Assembly: GCA_023431285.1 (NCBI GenBank)
Contig: JAEYXN010000160.1
Coordinates: 1 to 11,020, forward strand
DNA from: Bacteroidota bacterium
Lineage (GTDB): Bacteria > Bacteroidota > Bacteroidia > Cytophagales > Cyclobacteriaceae
Direction: 5' to 3'
DNA length: 11,020 nt
This document shows positions 6,121-11,020 of this stretch, in pieces. Every line of letters begins with the position of its first letter. Position 1 is the first letter of the stretch. The notes under the pieces were generated by a model. That model was not told the origin of the DNA. It saw only the letters and a program-made list of their open reading frames with translations, and did no database searches. Made by a program: the position numbers and the translations under genes.

Positions 6121-7038
6121 ATGAAGTTAACTCGATTTTTTCTTAGTCTGGTGCTCCTTGGGGCGCTTGTGTTATCGTTCAATTCTTGCGTAAATGATGA
6201 TGAAGAGGGGTACGATTATTATGGTCAATTAGCGAAGGATGTCGACGCAATCGACAAACACCTTACGGCTGCAGGGATTACTGATGTGGTGAAAGACTCT
6301 CGCGGTCTTCGCATGGTAATTACCGAACTCGGCACAGGTGTTCCGGCGATGCCTACCAGCAGGGTAAAAGTCGGTTATGTTGGAAAGTTATTGAGCGACG
6401 GCAGCACTTTTGATCAGGGAACAGTACAGAATAACCCGCTGAGATCTTATATCGACGGATGGATCGTTGCATTGATGACCCTTCCCGAAGGCTCAAAAGC
6501 GAAATTGTATATACCCTCTCCGTTGGGATACGGCGCGACGCCTCAGACAAAGATCCCGGCAAATTCGAACCTTGTATTCGATATTGATTTCCAGGCTGTC
6601 GACAAGACTGAGATCGAGAAACAACAGTTCAAGACCGATACAACTGCAATTGAGAATTATATCACCACCAAAGCCCTGACGGATGTCGAAAAGCTTCCGA
6701 GCGGAGTGAGGTACAAGATCACTGAAGTCGGTAGCGGACCGAAACCCACCTGGTACTCTGTGGTGAAGATGAATCTGAAATATCGCCTTCTAAGCAACGA
6801 TGCGAACGTTGTTCATTCTCAAACGGTACAGCCTGGGGCGGGTTTTGATAGCCGCGTCGTTGATGTGATTAACGGATTGAAGGTTGGATTGCAGGAGATG
6901 AATGAAGGAGGAAAAGCAACTTTCTATGTACCATCAGGGCTGGCCTACGGTACTGAAGCAGTTTCGAGTGGGGGAACGCAGATCTTTCCTGCAAATGCAA
7001 ACCTGATCATTGAGGTTGAATTGACGGACGTAGAATAA
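6121..7038 (+). CDS. FKBP-type peptidyl-prolyl isomerase lipoprotein, tandem FKBP domains, possibly surface-exposed
   Basis: A 305-residue protein with a leader (1-22) ending LSFNSC, so C23 is the likely lipidated residue. It is followed directly by VNDDEEG, an acidic stretch resembling the Bacteroidota lipoprotein surface-export signal. Domain 1 (about 60-160) keeps the FKBP active-site pattern: Y86, F97-D98, W114 in IDGW, Y137 in GYG, IPANS, and a terminal FDIDF. Domain 2 (about 190-303) keeps Y221 and AYG (Y276). It has VVHS at 230-233 where FD is expected and Leu253 in place of the Trp, so its activity is doubtful. The ATG at 6121 comes 8 bases after the previous stop, in an A/T-rich leader with no Shine-Dalgarno sequence. 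The stop overlaps the rdgB start (TAATG), so the two are translationally coupled. Family assignment is strong; localisation is inferred. Confidence 0.87.
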   Translation: MKLTRFFLSLVLLGALVLSFNSCVNDDEEGYDYYGQLAKDVDAIDKHLTAAGITDVVKDSRGLRMVITELGTGVPAMPTSRVKVGYVGKLLSDGSTFDQGTVQNNPLRSYIDGWIVALMTLPEGSKAKLYIPSPLGYGATPQTKIPANSNLVFDIDFQAVDKTEIEKQQFKTDTTAIENYITTKALTDVEKLPSGVRYKITEVGSGPKPTWYSVVKMNLKYRLLSNDANVVHSQTVQPGAGFDSRVVDVINGLKVGLQEMNEGGKATFYVPSGLAYGTEAVSSGGTQIFPANANLIIEVELTDVE

Positions 7039-7619
7039 TGAATAGAATTTGCTTCGCGACTAATAACAAGCACAAGCTTCGTGAAGTCCGAAGTGCATTG
7101 GAACCGCGTATCAGTATTGTATCGCTGGAAGAAATCGGATGTTTTGACGAGCTTCCTGAGACCACTGATACATTGGAGGGAAACGCCATGCAGAAGGCGA
7201 ATTTCGTTCTTCAGAACTTCGGCATTCCGTGCTTTGCAGATGACACCGGGTTGGAAGTTGATGCCCTCAACGGCCAACCCGGAGTCTATTCCGCCCGTTT
7301 CGCTGGTCCTCAACGTGACGATGAGGACAACATAAAACTTCTTCTGAGCAGGCTGGGAAATTCAAGCAATCGCCAGGCGCAGTTCAGAACCGTCATCGCC
7401 CTGGCTGGTATTAATGAGGCGCCAATTTTGTTTGAAGGTGTGATCGCTGGCGAGATAATCGAAAACAGAAAAGGAACCGATGGATTTGGATACGACCCTG
7501 TTTTCAAACCAAAAGGATCGGAGCTCACCTTCGCAGAGATGACATTGGCCCAAAAGAACTCAATGAGCCACCGCGGCCAGGCCGTAAGAAAGCTGACAGA
7601 TTTTCTATTGTCACTCTAG
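7038..7619 (+). CDS. rdgB: Non-canonical purine NTP pyrophosphatase (RdgB/HAM1 family)
   Basis: A 193-residue house-cleaning enzyme that hydrolyses dITP, ITP and XTP to the monophosphates plus pyrophosphate, keeping deaminated purines out of DNA and RNA. Signatures are complete. FATNNKHKLREV (6-17) forms the nucleotide-binding start, and TLEGNAMQKA (45-54) carries the metal-binding Glu. The segment 66-90 begins FADDTGLEVDALNG, with catalytic D69, and continues to PGVYSARFAG. GFGYDPVF (149-156) and SHRGQAVRKL (177-186) contact the base. The ATG at 7038 shares its A with the TAA of the upstream FKBP gene, which indicates coupling. In length and motif spacing it matches E. coli RdgB closely. It lies 31 bases before udk. 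Confidence 0.97.
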   Translation: MNRICFATNNKHKLREVRSALEPRISIVSLEEIGCFDELPETTDTLEGNAMQKANFVLQNFGIPCFADDTGLEVDALNGQPGVYSARFAGPQRDDEDNIKLLLSRLGNSSNRQAQFRTVIALAGINEAPILFEGVIAGEIIENRKGTDGFGYDPVFKPKGSELTFAEMTLAQKNSMSHRGQAVRKLTDFLLSL

Positions 7620-7650
7620 CACATTTAGATATTCCTGCTTAATTAGCCGC

Positions 7651-8265
7651 ATGGGCACATCATACACCATCGGCATCACCGGAGGGAGCGGGTCAGGTAA
7701 GACGTCCTTCATCAAGAAACTTGCATCATTCTTCAAGCCTGAAGAAATCGCTCTCATCTCTCAAGACAATTACTATAAGTCAAAAGAAAAACAGCACCTG
7801 GACGAAGCCGGCATCGAAAATTTCGATCTGCCCGATGCCATCGATCGTGACGAATTTATCCGTGACATTAAGATTCTCAAGGCTGGGGGAAAGGTTTCAC
7901 GGCCTGAGTATGTTTTTAATAAGCCGGGAGTGGAGCAAAAAATCATTGAACTCGCACCAGCGCCACTACTGGTTGTTGAAGGGCTATTTATTCTGGGATT
8001 TCCCGGGATCGAGCAGGAGCTTGATTTGAAAATCTACATTGAAGCAAAGGATCATATCAAACTAACTCGCCGGATCTTGCGTGACAACCTTGAGCGAGGT
8101 TACGATCTTAATGACGTGCTTTATCGATATGAAAACCACGTAATGCCTGTTTATGAAACATACATTCAGCCACTGAAATCAAGCGCTCATTTCATCATTC
8201 CCAACAACAAAGATTTTGACGTAGCCCTGAACGTTCTTGTTGATTCTTTGAAAAAGAAACTATAA
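7651..8265 (+). CDS. udk: Uridine kinase (uridine/cytidine kinase)
   Basis: A 204-residue P-loop kinase that phosphorylates uridine and cytidine to UMP and CMP in pyrimidine salvage. It has the Walker A GGSGSGKT (11-18), SQDNYYKS (37-44, with D39 as the likely catalytic base), and NFDLPDAID (57-65), which corresponds to NFDHPDAFD in the E. coli type. It also has RPEYVF (84-89), VVEGLF (108-113) and the lid motif RRILRDNLERGYD (140-152). Phosphoribulokinase shares this fold, but the length and these motifs favour Udk. The ATG at 7651 starts right before the first beta strand and P-loop. It is the last gene of the plus-strand run, and its stop codon lies inside the 5' arm of the terminator hairpin. 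Confidence 0.93.
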   Translation: MGTSYTIGITGGSGSGKTSFIKKLASFFKPEEIALISQDNYYKSKEKQHLDEAGIENFDLPDAIDRDEFIRDIKILKAGGKVSRPEYVFNKPGVEQKIIELAPAPLLVVEGLFILGFPGIEQELDLKIYIEAKDHIKLTRRILRDNLERGYDLNDVLYRYENHVMPVYETYIQPLKSSAHFIIPNNKDFDVALNVLVDSLKKKL

Positions 8266-8298
8266 AGAAAGCCACCCTCATCAGGTGGCTTTCTTTAT
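8262..8298. terminator. Bidirectional intrinsic terminator between udk and secDF
   Basis: A perfect 15-base stem with arms at 8262-8276 and 8284-8298 (right arm GGTGGCTTTCTTTAT) encloses a 7-base loop, CTCATCA. The arms end in A-rich and T-rich halves, so both strands get a U-rich 3' side. The hairpin overlaps the udk stop codon and lies 16 bases from the secDF stop. It therefore ends both converging transcripts. Confidence 0.92.
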
Positions 8299-8313
8299 TC
8301 CAGTCTTTCGCGA

Positions 8314-11020
8314 TCAGCTAGCTATTGCAGCCTTCTTGCCTTCAACAGGTTTGCCGGAAGCTTTGTCATCCTTATCAAGGTCAACCATAATTGGTGCCGC
8401 GATAAAGATAGATGAATAAGTTCCAATTCCTATCCCTACCAAAAGAGCGAACGAGAATCCACGAAGAACTTCGCCTCCGAAAAATAACAAAGCCATCACC
8501 ACCAGTAATGTAGTTCCGGAAGTTATCAGGGTTCTGTTCAGCGTGCTATTAATCGCCTCGTTGATAATGTTCGCGCGATCGTGCGACGTTCCTAATCCAA
8601 TGAACTCTCTGATCCGGTCAAATACGATTACCGTATCGTTAATAGAGTAACCAATTACCGTCAGGATCGCAGCTACAAAAACCTGATCTACTTCGAAATT
8701 GATACCAAGGACCCGGGCAATTGCAAACGCAGCGAAGACAAACAGAGCATCATGCGCGAGTGCAACAATTGAACCTGTACTGAATGTCCACTTCCGGAAG
8801 CGTACCAGAATGTATAGGAAAATTGCGACCAGGGAAAGCAGTGCTGCTTCAACTGATGAGCTTTTGATATCGTCGGCGATTGTCGCGCCAACTTTACTTG
8901 AACTCGGAATCGAAAAGTGAGATTCGTCAATTTTGCCATCATCAGCCACGTATTTCAAGCCGGTGAATTTTTCAAGTCCGGCGATAAGAGAGCTCTTCAC
9001 CTTATCGTCTGCTTCTTCTGAAGAATCGTCGATAAGATAAGAGGTGGTCACTTTAACTACGTTGTTACTTCCATAGTTCTTCACCTCTGTACCGACATTC
9101 TCGAAGCTCTCCGTCAATGCCAACTTCATGTCTGTAGCAACTACGGGTTTTGCGAAACTTACTACATAAGTTCGGCCTCCTTTAAAATCGACACCAAGGT
9201 TCAATCCCTGCAGCGCAATCAACAGAACACCGACGCCGATAACAACCCCTGAGAATATGTAGGCCATTTTTCTCTTCGAGAGAAAGTCAATGTGGTATTT
9301 TGATATATCGTAACGCGACATCGGAGTTGTAAACGTAAGGTTCGCATCATCGCCACGTTTCGCCATCATCCATTCAATGACAACACGAGAGATGTATACC
9401 GCTGTGAAGAATGTTGAAATGATACCGACCATAAGCGTGATCGCGAAACCTTTGATCGGACCTTGCCCGAATAGGAACAGCATCAACGCCGTAAGGAACG
9501 TAGTGATGTTAGAGTCAAATATTGTCCAGAACGATTTTCGATATCCAATTGTGATCGCCTCTCTGAGACGTTTGCCTTGTCGCATTTCCTCGCGGATCCT
9601 TTCATAAATAATTACGTTCGCATCTACCGCCATACCCATCGTGAGAACGATACCCGCAATACCAGGGAGCGTAAGGGCTGCATCTAACTGCGCGAGAATT
9701 CCCAGGATGAAGAATATATTGAACACCAATGCGAGGTTAGCTACGGCGCCTGACTTTCCATAATACGCCACCATGAATACGACGACGAGAACGAGACCGC
9801 AGATAACCGACAACAAGCCCTGATTTCTGGCAACCTCTCCCAGAGTAGGGCCGACAATGGCTTCCTCAACGATAGTGGTAGGCGCAGGAAGAGACCCGGC
9901 CTTCAAAACGTTCGCAAGATCTTTCGCTTCTTCTTCGGTAAACTGTCCGGAGATCTGAGAGTTTCCGTTAGGAATTTCACCGTTTACGCTTGGCGCAGAG
10001 TACACGGTATTATCAAGAACGATAGCTATTCTTCCTCTCGGAGATTTCCCCGATGCTTCTGCTGTCCAGTTTTTCCAGATACGCGTTCCGGTGGCGTTCA
10101 TATTCATGCTCACTGCATGGTTTGCTCTCTCGTCGAGATCCTTTCTGGCGTCGGTAATTACCTCACCAGTCAGCCTCGGCTTACCGTTTCTCGGAATGTC
10201 GAGGAAAAATAACTCAAGAGCAGAAGTACCTGTTCCATCCGGCTCGACCTTGTTTCCCCAGAAGAGGCCAACGTTGCGTGGCAACATTCCACGGATGTCG
10301 GCACGCTTGAAGATCGCATTGATTTTGGCGGTGTCTTTAACATCGTAACGATACCCTCCTTTGCTAAGCGCAAAGATCGGCGAGAGATTCGCGTTCTGCA
10401 GGGAGTCAAGACCGGTAGCCTGAGTTGTATCCGCTTCTGTCGTTGTGCTGTCGCCTAAGAGATCACCCAGATCTTTTTGCGCAGGCTGAGTCTTAGCAGG
10501 AGTTGATTTCTTCGAAGCATTTTGTTCCTTCACCAACAGGTCGTTGATGGCAAGCATCGGAGTATAGACGCTGTTTGGATCGATGACGTCATAGAATTCC
10601 AGTCGCGCCACACCTTGCAGGAGTTTACGAACGCGCTGCGGGTTGTCAGCACCGGGAATTTCGATTTGAATTTGGCCACGACCGGGAAGGCGTTGAATAT
10701 TTGGCGCAGCGGTACCAAATTGATCAAGACGATTTCGAAGAATGGTAAAGGACCTGTCGATCGCATTCTCGATTTCATTATTAATAACATTCTTTACATC
10801 CGCATCAGAAGCGTTGGAAGCAATTCTTCCTTTTGTCGCAGAGTTCGCAAAAATCGATGTGAGTTGTTTACCTGGAGCAAGTTCCTTGTAAGCGTTAAAG
10901 AACAGGTTACCGAAACTTTCCTGACTGGACTTTTGTCTTGTTTTTGCAATTGCGAGAGCCTTCACAAACGCGGAGTCTTTGCTGTTGTTACTCATTGCGC
11001 GAATGATGTCGACCGGAGAA
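8314..11020 (-). CDS. secDF: Protein translocase subunit SecDF (fused SecD-SecF), 5' truncated by window edge
   Basis: About 901 residues are visible. The frame stays open through the right edge, and the ATG at 10995 is internal: residues before it (SPVDIIRA) continue the SecD alignment. Some 100 N-terminal residues, including TM1, are missing. SecDF works with SecYEG, using proton flow to pull preproteins into the periplasm. Counting from M10995, 70-390 is the SecD periplasmic domain, with a low-complexity Ser/Thr/Gln/Ala-rich insert at about 155-205. SecD helices run from 393 to 545, with the TM4 motif GMAVDANVIIYERI (454-467, D458). SecF starts near 574 with LGVDFKGGR (600-608) and has GYSINDTVIVFDRI (782-795, D787). 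D458 and D787 correspond to the proton-path Asp residues of the family. The C-terminus is a short, charged cytoplasmic tail. The fused form is common in Bacteroidota. The promoter lies outside the window. Confidence 0.96.
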   Translation of the reverse strand, partial: SPVDIIRAMSNNSKDSAFVKALAIAKTRQKSSQESFGNLFFNAYKELAPGKQLTSIFANSATKGRIASNASDADVKNVINNEIENAIDRSFTILRNRLDQFGTAAPNIQRLPGRGQIQIEIPGADNPQRVRKLLQGVARLEFYDVIDPNSVYTPMLAINDLLVKEQNASKKSTPAKTQPAQKDLGDLLGDSTTTEADTTQATGLDSLQNANLSPIFALSKGGYRYDVKDTAKINAIFKRADIRGMLPRNVGLFWGNKVEPDGTGTSALELFFLDIPRNGKPRLTGEVITDARKDLDERANHAVSMNMNATGTRIWKNWTAEASGKSPRGRIAIVLDNTVYSAPSVNGEIPNGNSQISGQFTEEEAKDLANVLKAGSLPAPTTIVEEAIVGPTLGEVARNQGLLSVICGLVLVVVFMVAYYGKSGAVANLALVFNIFFILGILAQLDAALTLPGIAGIVLTMGMAVDANVIIYERIREEMRQGKRLREAITIGYRKSFWTIFDSNITTFLTALMLFLFGQGPIKGFAITLMVGIISTFFTAVYISRVVIEWMMAKRGDDANLTFTTPMSRYDISKYHIDFLSKRKMAYIFSGVVIGVGVLLIALQGLNLGVDFKGGRTYVVSFAKPVVATDMKLALTESFENVGTEVKNYGSNNVVKVTTSYLIDDSSEEADDKVKSSLIAGLEKFTGLKYVADDGKIDESHFSIPSSSKVGATIADDIKSSSVEAALLSLVAIFLYILVRFRKWTFSTGSIVALAHDALFVFAAFAIARVLGINFEVDQVFVAAILTVIGYSINDTVIVFDRIREFIGLGTSHDRANIINEAINSTLNRTLITSGTTLLVVMALLFFGGEVLRGFSFALLVGIGIGTYSSIFIAAPIMVDLDKDDKASGKPVEGKKAAIAS

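Noticed and set aside
8688..10790. Small open frames in other frames of secDF
   Set aside because: All lie inside a continuous, motif-complete SecDF frame and have no family resemblance or plausible initiation signals.

Overview
The window reads as chromosomal housekeeping DNA from a member of the Bacteroidota, most likely in or near the Cytophagales. Four things point there. SecD and SecF are fused into one long protein. Two FKBP-type prolyl isomerases start with lipoprotein-like leaders. The -7 promoter boxes read TATTTTTG, and start codons have A/T-rich leaders without a Shine-Dalgarno sequence. The protein sequences (Ndk starting MAGNRTF, and the NrnA, RuvB and Udk variants) also look like that phylum. 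This placement comes from recognition, not from a search.

Layout. Bases 1-492 hold the 3' part of a class I methyltransferase (+). It converges on a minus-strand pair, apbE (FAD:protein FMN transferase) followed two bases later by a ZIP-type metal transporter gene (556-2369). ruvB (2495-3526, +) runs divergently from apbE. It ends in a perfect palindromic terminator shared with ndk (3561-3980, -). Divergent from ndk is a plus-strand run, probably one operon: nrnA-like DHH phosphoesterase, two tandem-domain FKBP lipoprotein genes, rdgB, and udk (4160-8265). This run closes at a strong hairpin shared with secDF (8314 to the right edge, -), which is cut off at its 5' end. The first convergent pair (methyltransferase/ZIP) has no comparable terminator.

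How the genes relate. Four of them handle nucleotides: Ndk balances triphosphates, RdgB removes ITP/XTP, Udk salvages uridine and cytidine, and the NrnA-like enzyme degrades short RNAs and/or pAp. RuvB acts in recombination. Four products work at or across the envelope: SecDF drives the late stage of protein export, the two FKBP lipoproteins probably help fold exported proteins, and ApbE flavinylates exported redox proteins. The transporter moves divalent metal across the inner membrane.

I found no mobile element, CRISPR array, tRNA, rRNA or defence system, and no clearly undescribed system. The points most worth a second look are the paired FKBP lipoproteins. Their degenerate domains lie in opposite halves, and their predicted localisation signals differ. 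The next is the ZIP transporter, whose fifth-helix metal motif is altered.
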